From Nautilus pompilius (Eukaryota > Mollusca > Cephalopoda > Nautilida > Nautilidae), in contig JACATO010002187.1 in the NCBI GenBank assembly GCA_018389105.1, positions 832,001 to 896,000 of the forward strand: a stretch of 64,000 bases of DNA. Reading direction: 5' to 3'. The translations under genes were made by a program, and so were the position numbers. The notes beneath the pieces were generated by a model, which ran no database searches, was not told where the DNA came from, and was given only the letters and a program-made list of their open reading frames with translations. Shown one piece after another: positions 27,855 through 39,400 of the stretch (its first letter is position 1; each line of letters opens with the position of its first letter).

Positions 27855-28140
27855 AGTGGGTGGTAGATGGCTGAGTGCACTAAACCTGTTGTGACTAAGA
27901 ACCTGGGTTCAAATCCCATTAAGGTCTGGCTTGGCTTGGCAGTCTCCCTCTCTCTTCAAAGTAGTATTTTCTCAATTTTCTTGGTCTCTTTCTGGGCAAT
28001 CTGGTTTCCTTCCACAGCTAAACAAGGGTGCTAGTAGGGTCTATCTTCTGTCCCAGGCACAACATGAGATGTGAACATTTGAACCCATGTGGCGGTGCGC
28101 GCACATGCACACACACAGGTGACAGGGCGCAGGTTAGCTG
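27855..28140 (+). mobile_element. tRNA-derived SINE, most complete copy
   Basis: The head contains a near-consensus RNA polymerase III A box (about 27,870, 'tggctgagtgc') and a perfect B box (GGTTCAAATCC, 27,907-27,917) about 40 bases apart, as in a tRNA gene. It is not a functional tRNA: the cloverleaf arms are not convincing and the head runs into a body. That body has a CT-rich core ('ccctctctctt', about 27,947) followed by 'ggtttccttccacagctaaa' and 'ctagtagggtct', words shared with the copies at 6386 and 7040. It ends near a CA-rich segment (28,105-28,118). SINEs of this type depend on a partner LINE for mobility. Confidence 0.75.
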
Positions 28141-31100
28141 GAACCATTTTTGCTTAAATTATTCCGTTTAGCAGATGCTTCTCTTACATTGTGAGAAATG
28201 CTGGCCATTTTCAAAAACCCTAACTTTGTTAAAAGGCTGCAGATAGAAATTTCTCTGCAAAATTAACGATGTCATTCCAATTCGCCTATTGAGAACAATG
28301 TCTGCACTGCGTTCATTGGCTTTATTATCACCTCCACAACTGTTTGACATTTTATAGTTAGAATGCATTACCTAAATGATGTTGAGCAATAAAGATTGCA
28401 TTACAAAGTACAAGATATCTGGATGTATTCCTTTCATTATCTATTCTGTTTTAACAATCCCAGGTGTCTGCTGTCTCAGAATCCATGTTAGCATCCATCA
28501 GTTAAAAGTCCCCATTCACCACAGAATGGCTCCTTCTGAAGTTGGTCTCATCCTACATCAGCTTGAAATCATAAAAAATGTCTTACACACGTTACATGAA
28601 AACCTAAAATTATAAAAGAAGACATTGACACTTCTATTGATGGAACCAAATCATAACATTTCTATGCTTTTTAATGTTGTTGTTTGTTGTTTTCTTTTTT
28701 AATTACCTTTAAGAATTTCTAGTTGCCCTGGCTATAGAGTCCGTTTACTTTTTAAATATTTCTTTTTCTTCTATTTTTCAAGAAACATTCCGATTTTTGA
28801 CCACACAGAGAAATCTGTTGTGTGCGAGACATTTTGGTTGTGTGTGTTTTTGGCTGTATCAACTGAACTACTTCCCCTGCATAATAAATGCAAGCAGAAT
28901 AAGACGAGAACCATAGCAACTTTTGCGAACTGTAGTTTTCCCTGCTGAATGCACGCAAATCAGGAACGGCAAAAAAATAAAAACTATATTTTAGAATGGC
29001 TCATGATTTTAGATGCCATCTGAACATTAAAAGAAATTTATTTATTTAGACAATTTTGTGTTTGCATTTTAGTATGGCTAATCGGCACTGTGTCACCGAT
29101 GCTTCTGCTCTCTGTCTGGCATGTGACAAACCTGTTTGAGTTGGCGGACAAACAAACAATAGCAAGACGTTTTTCCCTAAGAGTTGGCTTTAAAAAAAAT
29201 TCTCTTCCTGCAAATGATTGGAAAGATTTCTTGGTGATGTCAGCTGTTTTGAATTTTAAAGAAGAAAAAAAGCCCATTTTTTTAGTAGAATTTAGTAAAT
29301 AACCCTTAGCTGAATACCGTTCGGGTTTAACATTAAAGAAAAAAAGCAATATTTTTTTTATAATATATAGTTAGGTACTTTAATCTCCCACCTATTTTTT
29401 TCCTGTTTCAGATCCAATTTTATCATTTTTGCCCAATCATAATTTGATTTGTCAGGATAGCACTCACATTATAAACTCATTTTTTCTTTTCCTGCACAAA
29501 TAATATGCTTATAGGGCAACCATAGACTTTCCTCCATTTTTGGACAATTAGATGTTTTCTTTGGAGACAACAACAACATTTGATCATGTTAATAGTGCAT
29601 GATTACACAAAATTGCACCCCCAACTAGCTAGCTTTCGGGCTGGGACTAGAATTATCAGTTGCTGCAGCTTAGCCAGACAATAGGAAAGAACAGCGGGTC
29701 CCATGATAAGTTGCATTTGTTTATCACCTTTGCTGTGATTTTTGCTGAAATGTAAAACCACTTGAAGTGTGCCTGATTATGATAAACGCTAAGATGTACA
29801 TTTTAGCAGGATCTGTAATTGAACACCAACACTACTCCACTGTTGTTTATGTGTGCCGGCTTTCACCTTCTCCAGGGTGTGTGAGTGGAAGGGAGGGGAG
29901 GGGAGAGCACAGTGAATAACAGGAAAATGAACTGTTGAAATTTTGAAAACTGGCGGGCAAAATCTGCTGGTGGGTGGGTGGGTTTGTGTGTTTGTGTGAA
30001 GTGTTCATTTTCGTCTACTTTCAATTTAAGTTCTTATTTTAAGTTAGAATTTGTTTTCGTTTCTAGACAGGTACCGTCCTTTTTTTCCAGTGCTATTGAT
30101 CTACTGATCAGATCAGGTCGTCATCCCTTTCAGCAGCCTGGATAAGTTGTTTAGGCCGATAATAGGAAGGCGCTGCCGGTTTTCGCTTTAGAAAACTACC
30201 TGGGGAATTGTGTTGTGCGTGTTGCTTTGATAGCCACTCTGAGCAAGTTTGAGCTGGTGTTCTCTCATTATGATTATTCTTCTAATACAGGCAACAGTTT
30301 ATTGTCTGAAGGCCAAATAAGACCAACGTTAAATCACATCAAAATAATATGTGGAAGTCCTGTTATCTACTTCGATTGCAGTCTCTCACGTCGTTGACTG
30401 CTTCCAAAGAAACTTGTCAGTGAATTTTAAATTACAACAAATGAATCTGTTCCTAGGGTTAAGTTGGAAGATGTCACCACTTAAAGACTGAAACACTCCA
30501 TTGATCTACATACGTTGCTCTGTTAAAGACAGGATCTAGCTGATCCAGGAGGAAATAGGGAATACTTTAAGAATAAGCTTCATGTATACTTATATAATGG
30601 CAGAAAGGGTTAATTTTTTTACTTCACTGGTTAGGAATTGGGAAATGGATTTTTCAAGCTAGTAATGTGAACTCATGAAGTGCTTTGACCAGTTATGGTA
30701 GCTATGAAGTCTAAGCAGGATGTATAGGGAATTAGCAAAGTTGTGGATACTAGTTTCAGGCACTTGTATGGTATCTTTAAAATCCGTCTAAGATTGGTAT
30801 GTGGGAAGAAAAACTGGCCTACATTTTAATGCGATTTCAGTGTCTTTGAAAAAGAATCTTTTGTTTTATACATATTTATAAATAAGTAAAGTGGCAGCTC
30901 TCATGAAATATCCATTGTAAATGTCAAGTTTTTTTTTGCCAGTGTAGCTATATGTGTAAATTGATTAAGAAATATTACACACAAGATACATTGGCAAAGA
31001 TGAGAGACTGCACGGGGATACGTAGTTTTTATTCACTAATTTGTAGAAAGGAAAACTCGTCTCATTTGTGAACAAAAGCGCAGCAAATTCTTTGTACATC

Positions 31101-33005
31101 GTTAGACGTCAGATAGTAAGTACACGATCTGTTCGAGGCTTTCGTGGACTTTATGCTGACAGGGTATTTGTTGGATAAAATAACCATCCCAACTTTCAGG
31201 GCATTAAACGTCTTGAACATATTCCTCAACTTGGGCCCAATATGGAAATTCCTTTCTATGACAACTCATAAGCTTATCATGACAGGGGAATTAAAGGAGC
31301 ATTTTACTTTATTGAAGGTGCAACTAATGAGGACTATTTTAAAGGAAAAGATTGGTTGTAGTGCCAGCCAGCATGCAGACTTTCTCCATTTTAGAAACAT
31401 AACAAGAACTCGTGCATGTCCGTAATTTGATTCAGGATTTTTCCATAATCTTATTTAATGTTGGAAATTGGTAACTAGTTGAATATGCCAGAGTATTATA
31501 CATTCAGAAGTTATTGGTTAAAATCACAAAGTGAGAGGGTCTCTCTGGTATTTGGGTGCTATAAGTAGACAGTAGCTGCCATTATTGCTAGCACCCCTTT
31601 TATTATCTGCTATAGAACACCAAAGTATTCCAAGCGGATATTATAGACAGCAACTAATTCTGGAACTAGTAGGTGTGGTATTCTCAGAATTGTTAAGACG
31701 ATTCCATTATCCTCTCTAAAGAAAGAAAAAAAAAAAAAACTTAATACACTGTGTTTAATAAAATTCTTTTTCTGCACAGCTTTATCCCACCTTAATAAGG
31801 TTTGTGTCGGTGCATGTTCTATCAGGTGTTATCATGCAGCCGAATATTTGCCTAATTTCCTTGTGATCCGTCCGTCCTCTGAAGGGACATAGAAATTTCA
31901 CCCCCACCCCCCACCCCCCCCCCCTTTTTTTTTTTTTGGTCTAAATTTTTACTAGGTTGGCCCGTGTAGATTAGATTCGCGTGTATAAACGATCGTTTGA
32001 TAAATGCACGAACTCGCCCGTGAGTGCTGTTTCTGCTACTCAGCAGCCGAGGGTGTTTAAATACTGGGGTCAACAAAAAGGGAAATGCTTGTCCCGGCGA
32101 CCTGATAAGCTAACAGTGGATGCATTGTAGTTTAAAGCTGCACAGTATGGAAATAGGAAATCAATTTTTTTAAAAAATTTCTTAGCAGGTGTTCCGACAA
32201 TGCAATGTGAACAAAAGCCTTTTAAACTGGCTTAGATCATAAGTGTTCGCTTTTCTCAGGGGTTTGTTGTTGTTGTTGTTTATGTATTTTTAAATACTCA
32301 TGTTTGATTTTTTTAATGGCGGAGGTGGGCAAAGACAGGTCTGCACAACGCCATGTGCACAGCCTACTACAGCTGAAGATCGAATCACCGTACCCCTGTC
32401 TGGACGTGAATAGCCCCCCCCCTCCGCCGCCATGTTTCAGTATACTTACCGAGCGCAGTGGCTTTGATTTTTAAATAAATAATAGGTTTGAAAACTGAGA
32501 GAACTTGTTGTTCAGGATAGTTTAAACGTTAGAAAAGAAAAGAATTTTAAAAGGGGCTAGTTATAAAAAAAATTAGAGGTACTAATTTCTTTTTAAGTTT
32601 TAGCAATAGCCATGGAGTTTTGGGAAAATGATACTTCAGACACCTTCAGTCAGGAAGCTGGATCACTTGTTTTGTCATCCCCTTTTTTCTTTAAGATAAG
32701 GTAAACTTAATATCTATGCAAATTATCTCACTAATTTATGAGGTTGATCCCTCCCCACTCATCTAACTCTTTAGTACCAACAAAACCAACTCCATCACTT
32801 ATCAGTGTGCATGTTCGAATTTCATCTTACACCTTGCTTTTAAAATAGGTAATAAGTCAATTTGTCCTCTGTCTAATATTCATTATTCAAAGCAAAATCG
32901 AGAATGGGCAGAACCAAATTTGTCCCCTCATCTTGGTTAGTTAGCACTGATGGTCCAACAAGTTGGGAATTACCAATGATAACTTTTCATTATTTCTCAT
33001 TATTT

Positions 33006-33009
<4 letters not shown>
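28141..33009. other. Non-coding DNA upstream of the RASGEF1 coding exons
   Basis: No exon was recognised with confidence. A short frame at about 28,450-28,614 follows a possible acceptor and ends in a stop, but nothing supports it beyond that. Part of this stretch (31,950-32,480) has more CpG than its surroundings and is listed separately. Confidence 0.5.
31950..32480. promoter_or_regulatory. CpG-richer block, possible upstream promoter region
   Basis: Compared with its surroundings this block has many CpG dinucleotides (around 31,975-32,110 and 32,380-32,460) and GC-rich words. A strong-context start codon (GCCGCCATGT, ATG at 32,432) opens a plus-strand frame of only 11 codons. A consensus-like splice donor (CTCG/GTAAGTATAC) can be read on the minus strand over the same bases. 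Position, 3 kb before the first coding exon, would suit a distal or bidirectional promoter of RASGEF1. This is inference; no TATA box or initiator was identified. Confidence 0.2.
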
Positions 33010-33042
<33 letters not shown>

Positions 33043-33416
33043 CCTCCCTCCCTCCCTCATCTCTCTCTTTCTCTCCCTCTCTCCCTCATCTCTCTCTTTC
33101 TCTCCCTCCCTCCCTCATCTCTTTCTCTCTCTCTCTCTCTCCCTCCCTCCCTCCCTCATCTCTCTCTTTCTCTCTTTCTCTCTCTCCCTCCTCCCTCCCT
33201 CCATCTCTCTCTTTCTCTCTTTCTCTCTTCTCTCTCTCTCCCTCCTCCCTCCCTCCCTCATCTCTCTCTCTCTCTCTTTCTCTCTCTCCCTCCCTCCCTC
33301 CATCTCTCTCTCTCCATCCATCCATCCATCCATCCATCTCTTTCTCTCTCCATCCATCCATCTCCATCCATCCATCTCCATCTCCATCTCCATCTCTCTC
33401 TCTCTCTCACACACAC
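33010..33416. repeat. Long compound CT / CCCT / CCAT microsatellite
   Basis: About 400 bases of nearly pure pyrimidine: repeated blocks of (CT)n followed by (CCCT)n and CATCTCTCT, ending in (CCAT)n and a short CA run. Both strands give long open frames of Ser/Leu/Pro or Arg/Glu/Gly repeats. These are artefacts of the repeat and are not annotated as genes. Confidence 0.97.
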
Positions 33417-35474
33417 TGGCTTATTACTGAAAGAAGAATAAAAAAAAAGTTTGACTAGTGAGATTGACAAAATCTCTTGTTTTAGATATTTCAAAATTTA
33501 CATTAAGAACGAAAGCGAAAAAGCACATTTTTTTTTTCATTTGTTTTTAATAATAATAATAATAATAACAGTAATTACAAATAATAACAGAGGAGGACTT
33601 TGTATTGCTGTTCTCAGCAGTTTCAGACATGGCAGGGACTTATCAAATCATCTACTAGCCACTTTGGAGGAGACTGGCGCGTTGTCCACTGAAACTTATT
33701 TCCTGGTTCAACCAACAAGTGAAAGCTTTGTTTTCATTGGAATTTCCAATGAATTTAAAATTATTTTACTTAAAATAATAAAAAAATTTTTTTTAAAAAT
33801 TTCTCTAGAGAGAGAGAGGGAGAGATTGTGTGTGTATATAAAGCACACACATGCAGTAGAACTTAAGTCTATTTTTTTACGTAGAGTCCATAGTTTATAT
33901 AGACGTCTGTGGTAAGTGAATTTAATACAGTACTTTTTACTTTCTTTCATCTCATTTATATAATGTAACAATTACTTTATTCAGTGTAGCTAATGATGCA
34001 GAGGAAGAATGCAAGGCTTCCAGAATGAAGAAATTATTATTATTATTATTATTATAAAATTTCCCTTGGTAACAGATAATTTTCCAGTAAATTAAATCTT
34101 CATGAATTTTTTCCCCCCTCATATTTTTTTTTAACTCTAATCTACTTAATTTAATTTTGTTTTTTCCAAATCGACAACTCAGGATGTACTAGGGTTGGGG
34201 GGGGTGTTGTCTCACTGTATCTGCTGTCCAGGCCAGGAGCCATTTGAACGTTCTGATGATAAAACACTGTGAAAACAAAGTTCAGAATACAGCTGTGATA
34301 TTTCTAATAATAATAATAAGAATAAAACAAAGAATAATGCTAAAACCTGAGGGAGATACATCCTCCCCCCTTGAGCAGGGCTATAATCAAAACAGGCACT
34401 AGCTGCATTTACTAATGTAATGGTGGGTGGTGGGTCGGCCGAGTGAGTGACTGCCCCGATACTACAGCAAATCTGCCTGCAAACATCAGACTGTAAACTG
34501 CCTTGGATTGGTTATGCGGTAAATGTTGAAAACTTGCGAATAAACTCAAGGTGGAGCATTGCTTTAAGAGATCTGAGAAATACTTGGAATCTTGTTACAG
34601 AAACAAATTGCTTATGTATAAATATCTGTAACTGTATTTAGTTATGCTAGGGATGTTCAACTGAAACCCAGCCAGATGCCATTACAGTGATGCTATTTCA
34701 TTTGGGGTTTTAATTGATCATCTCTAGTATTCGTGAATAATTTGAATATATATTTACTTTCAAGATTAGTGTACTTTTTAAGCCGTTTATTTATTTGTTT
34801 ATCCTCTATAATTTTTTTTTTTTTTTTTTGTATTATTATTGCTATAAGTTCATTCTGGTAAGTAAGCTCTCTCCCACCACCCATTTTTCACAAATCTTTT
34901 AGATGGTTGTGAAGGTAAGAAGTTTCAGATGAGTCACAAGTGGGTGCTGTGGGAGATACAGATACAAAAGGGCAAGAAGTCTGTTGACACAGATAAATTT
35001 TCCATTGTTTTAATGGTAGTTATTCTGGGAATTCTGTAGATATGGGAACTATAATAGAAAAAAAAATAGGTTGAAAAATGAGTTTTGACTCATATATATT
35101 ATATATATAGGGGAGAGCAGGAGATTGAAAATTGGAAAGTAAGAAGTACAGAGAGAAGCCATGAGAATGAAACTGAAGATGAGATAGAATAGCAGACATA
35201 GAGGAATAGGTAAACTAATGTTAGAAATTGGAAGAATTATAAGAAATATGTAAGAAAAATTGAGGGTGAGTGAAAAATAGAAAATGAAATGCAGATTTTT
35301 TTTTAAAAGAATCAAAGATGAGGAGAGCGAGAGAGGGAGGAAGTTACTGATAAACAGAAAAAATATAAGTCCAAAGAAGAGAGAGAGAGGAGAAATGAAT
35401 GAATGAAAGAGAAGTTTGTTTATTTTTTATTTTTTTCAACTGGTGTTAATTGTTTTGCTTTATTATTTTCACAG
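33417..35474. other. AT-rich non-coding DNA before the first coding exon
   Basis: Contains short TAA and ATT microsatellites (about 33,548-33,568 and 34,031-34,057), poly-T, and an A/G-rich segment at 35,100-35,400. No exon was recognised. Confidence 0.6.
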
Positions 35475-35567
35475 CAGAGTGTTGGTCCTCAAATGCTGAC
35501 ATTGAGCCAGATGTTTGATATGGCAGGTGCCGGCTACGACGGGCGCTTGCAACATCTTGACGAAAAG
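35475..35567 (+). CDS. RASGEF1B: RASGEF1 exon 1 (first recognised coding exon)
   Basis: Begins after a CAGCAG tandem acceptor, so the boundary could be 35,475 or 35,478, and ends in phase 0 at AAG/GTTAGT. The acceptor means at least one exon lies upstream. Coding from the ATG at 35,493 gives 25 residues, including SQMFDMAGAGYDGR, which aligns with the MFD-S-GY region at the vertebrate N-terminus. Confidence 0.85.
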
Positions 35568-36378
35568 GTTAGTACTAGTGGAAAAGCCGCACTCTTTCCT
35601 GCTAAGTCCGCTGCTGCTGCTGCTGCTGCTGGGAAACAACTTGACTCAGTAGCGGTGATGACGTAGACAACCCAGAATACGTATATAAGGACGCGGAGTT
35701 GGTGAGTGGTTCCCATATCAGTTTGCCTGTTGGTTCAGTGGAGATTTATGTAGCAGCAGCGGTAAGTCGGGCCACAGTACTGTGTGTAGCTATCTAGCTC
35801 TCTGCCTGCCTGCCTGCATACACCGACAACGGTGCCAAGCACAAGGCTGAATTACTATGCTCATACAGATGCCACAGAACAGCACGGTAAAGGATAAAGT
35901 AGATGTCGGCCAGTTTCCTATAGTAAGTACGTTCGAAAGAAGAGGAGGAGGGGGGAGGAGGAATTGATGTATTTGTGTCCATTAGTGATGCGGACGGTTT
36001 TGTGTGCTGGAAGGTTTGATGGGAACTAATGTTAACCCACAGGACGACGACGGATAATTTTTGTTGTTATGCGTGTGTGTTTTTTTTTTTTTTTTTTTTT
36101 GTAGATTTTTTTTTTTTTTTTAAAATCATTTTATTTCCATCTTTATTATCATTCCTCTTTCTTTAGTTGACAACAGATTAATAATGAATAAGTGGAAATC
36201 AAGAAGGGGGGGGGGACACAAAAAAAAAACCAGCAGTATGTCGCGTGTTTTAGGCTTACCTTAGGCAAAGCTTTATAAAATGTTTGAACTATAATTTATT
36301 TTTCACTCTTGTGAAGACTGGCTCTCTAAAATAAAATGAAATTTTTAACCCTTTACCTACAAATCTAACTGGGTAATA

Positions 36379-36409
<31 letters not shown>

Positions 36410-39400
36410 TAAATTTATTGTGTTATTCTTACACTCTGTGAAGACTAACATACTAAGTTGCGATTTTCCTAGAAGACAAGGGATTACAGTTCTAACTTTT
36501 GCCTATAAATCTCACCGGTTAATGGGAACTGCAGCGCGGGCGTGTCTAATCAAGAAGGCTTTCCCCCGGGAGTTTCACTTTAAAAACGTTGAGGCAGCCT
36601 TGATTGATATTTAAATGGGCCAACTTTGTGGTTAAAAATGTACCCCCCCCAAAAAAAAAGAGGACCCTAACCCTCCCCACACCAGCAGCTTGGTGTATGG
36701 TTTAAAATATCGACTTAGCCGTCTTGTAATTGATGAGCACTTTGTTTTTAATCAGTTTTCTTTCTTTTGCATATAGAAAGAGAAAGGGTTAAAAACGTGT
36801 TAAAGTTTAAAAAGAGTTTTGAAATTTCTTGAGAATTGTTTTTGTACTCAGCAAGGAAAACCGGCTGAAAGCAGTTTTTATTATTGGGAATTTTTTTAAA
36901 CCCTCAATAGCAAAATGTAAAAAACAACGTATGAGTGGTCTTTAACGTGTCAGGGCCGGTAGTGTATTACTAGCTGTTTAAAGTGGGAATGACCTTTAAA
37001 AAAAGAGAAACAAAAGAACCATTAACCTAAACCCTGATAAATGATCCATTATATTTCACTGGGCTACATTTAGGAGTCCAGTTTACCTCGGCAGGTTTCT
37101 TATGTTTTTGCATGAATGTTTTCAGGCGCTGATTTTCCAAGATGGCAACTTGCTGTCAGGGTCGTTAGAAGCGCTGATACAACATCTCGTACCCACCAAA
37201 GATTACTATCCAGATGTAAGTATTATCTTCAGACTAGCAGCAGTGATAATAATATTACCAGGCAGTCTGGTCTCATGGCTTGGGAATTTCAAAATACAAT
37301 AAGTTAGTTGTTGTTGTATTTTTCTGCTATTTTAGTAGAATCTGCTTTGTAAGAAAAGATTTTCATCATCTGAAAATTAAGCAGTTACTTCCCATAATGC
37401 AGTGCAAATGAAAGCCAGTGAACCTTTACAGATGATTTTCTTTCATTGTTTCTCAGCTGAAGTTTGTTTTTCTTTTCTTTTATTTTTTGCATTTTAATTT
37501 ATTGGTACCGTTTGCTGCTTCTATCTTATTTAAAGCTGATGGTTTTAGCCACTTAGTCAGAAATGGCAATTGGCTCTGCACACACACACACACATGAAGC
37601 CGCATTGACTGATGGTATGTTTTATATATTTCGACTCTGACTACCTTCCATACATAGTTTTGGAATGATTGCTATCTGTGATACCTTAGACAGCAAAAAT
37701 ATAATAAGCTGGGCGAACAAAAAGCGTATTATCGCTCTAGAACTACTTGTGGACATCATGCGTGGTATGCATGCTAAAGCAAATCTCTAGATGAGACCCT
37801 TGTTTTCAAGTTGGAGAATTTAAGTGAAGTTGAATGTGGATAATTTTAATTTATCAGCTAAATGTTAGCCGTGTAGTTTGTAATGATTTAAATTTTCCTG
37901 AATTAACGGGCTGGCGCCCTTAAGCGAGTGACAGACCAGGCTGCTATAAGAAAGAGCTGTACTTTCAACAGGATGGATGTTAGAAGTATTTGTCGTGACC
38001 AAATATGAGAAGAAAGGTTTTAAATTAAATTTTTTTAAAGTATGTTTCCTGCTTTAAAGTAAAAAAAGAAATAGAATTGAAACGAGGTAATAAAAAACTT
38101 ATTGAATGAAAACTAATGACAATTTTAGATTAAAGAAAGGAAAAAAAAATTAAAAAAATATTAAGTGCTTAATCAGTTGAAAAAGTTCCATATTATAATT
38201 CTGATTTTGTTTCATTAGAAATGAAAAATATAAACATGCCCTTTTTTTTTTTTTTTAATTTTGTACATAAATGAAGTTTAATCCACTCTCTGAAATAACA
38301 GTTCCGGAATATGAGAGAGAGAGAGAGAGAGACAGAGTTTTTGTATTGCTTGATAAATATTTGTAAACTTGATACCGTGGGGATAGTTCAGCTTGGCAAT
38401 GGTCTTAACCAGGAAGTAAAGATCTGTTAGAATTACTTTTCAGTTATCAAGATAGCAGAGTACATTGGTTAATTGGTCTAGGATGGAGGCTCCAAAATGA
38501 ATTGATAAGAATCTTGAAACACACACACACCACACACATATATATATATATGTTTATGTACAGAGCCAGTAACTAAGGAGTATAACAGAGAGCAGAGACA
38601 TTTAGTTCTTCTGGACTGCTGTCCTAGACACAAAGTCTGCTGCTGCTTGGGGGTCAGAGAAAGAGGGCTTTTCCTAGTAATTGCCCGTTAGGCCCTTCCA
38701 TTCTGGAGCCATAATACACTGACTTAATTCATGTAAATTCTTGGCTGGTACAACCTTTAAAAAAAAAGAAGATGGGGGGGTGTGGGTGGGAAACAACAAC
38801 AACAACAACAACAGAAAATGGTAGTTGGTAGCCAGCCTGTCTGCTGGCAGGGTAAACATTCTGTCAGAATGTTGCCCATCTTTGGGTTGACCTCCAGATA
38901 ACACTGCCCTCTCACACTAGCCCACTGTTTGTTCATTTGCTATGCAGCTGCTGTAGCTATTTTGGGTGGGAAAAAAAAAAAAAACAACAACAACTGGATC
39001 TGGGTGTGTCCCAAGATTAGGAAAATTTAAATTATGCTAAACAGCTTTATTTTGAATGTTTTGTTTTAATTAGCACATAATTTAACTGAAGCCATTAATG
39101 CTTAATTGCAAAATGTCTAATTTAATTATAGCGATATCTTGTCAGAAGTTAATTACTGTAATAATCTGAACCTCATGTCACACGAATGAGAAAAGTTTTA
39201 ATCTTCTTTTAATTGTGCCAAAATTTCTTATTTAATATATAAAAATGTACAAGAATAATTTGTGCTTTATTAAGAGAACAGTTAATCTAAAAGGTAAGTT
39301 AGTTAGTTTTTGGTATTTAATGTGTCCCAAACGCGCATAAGCATAATTCAGATAATTTCCCCTGAAAGTGTCCTTTAGCACAAGTCAGCTACGGCAGGCA

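Larger units (their letters stand above)
35762..37125 (+). other. RASGEF1 intron 1, repeat-rich
   Basis: Contains poly-T runs (36,080-36,100 and 36,106-36,121), a (TA)n microsatellite (36,377-36,401) and runs of G and C. No further exon was recognised. Confidence 0.7.

Noticed and set aside
27870-27925. Functional tRNA gene
   Set aside because: A and B boxes are present, but the arms do not pair convincingly and the sequence continues into a SINE body.
32904-33494. Long open frames on both strands (up to 184 codons) of Ser/Leu/Pro and Arg/Glu/Gly repeats
   Set aside because: They are translations of the CT/CCCT/CCAT microsatellite and have no non-repetitive coding part.
33451-33915. 154-codon plus-strand frame
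   Set aside because: Composed of translated poly-T, TAA repeat and a GA run; no splice support and no recognisable domain.
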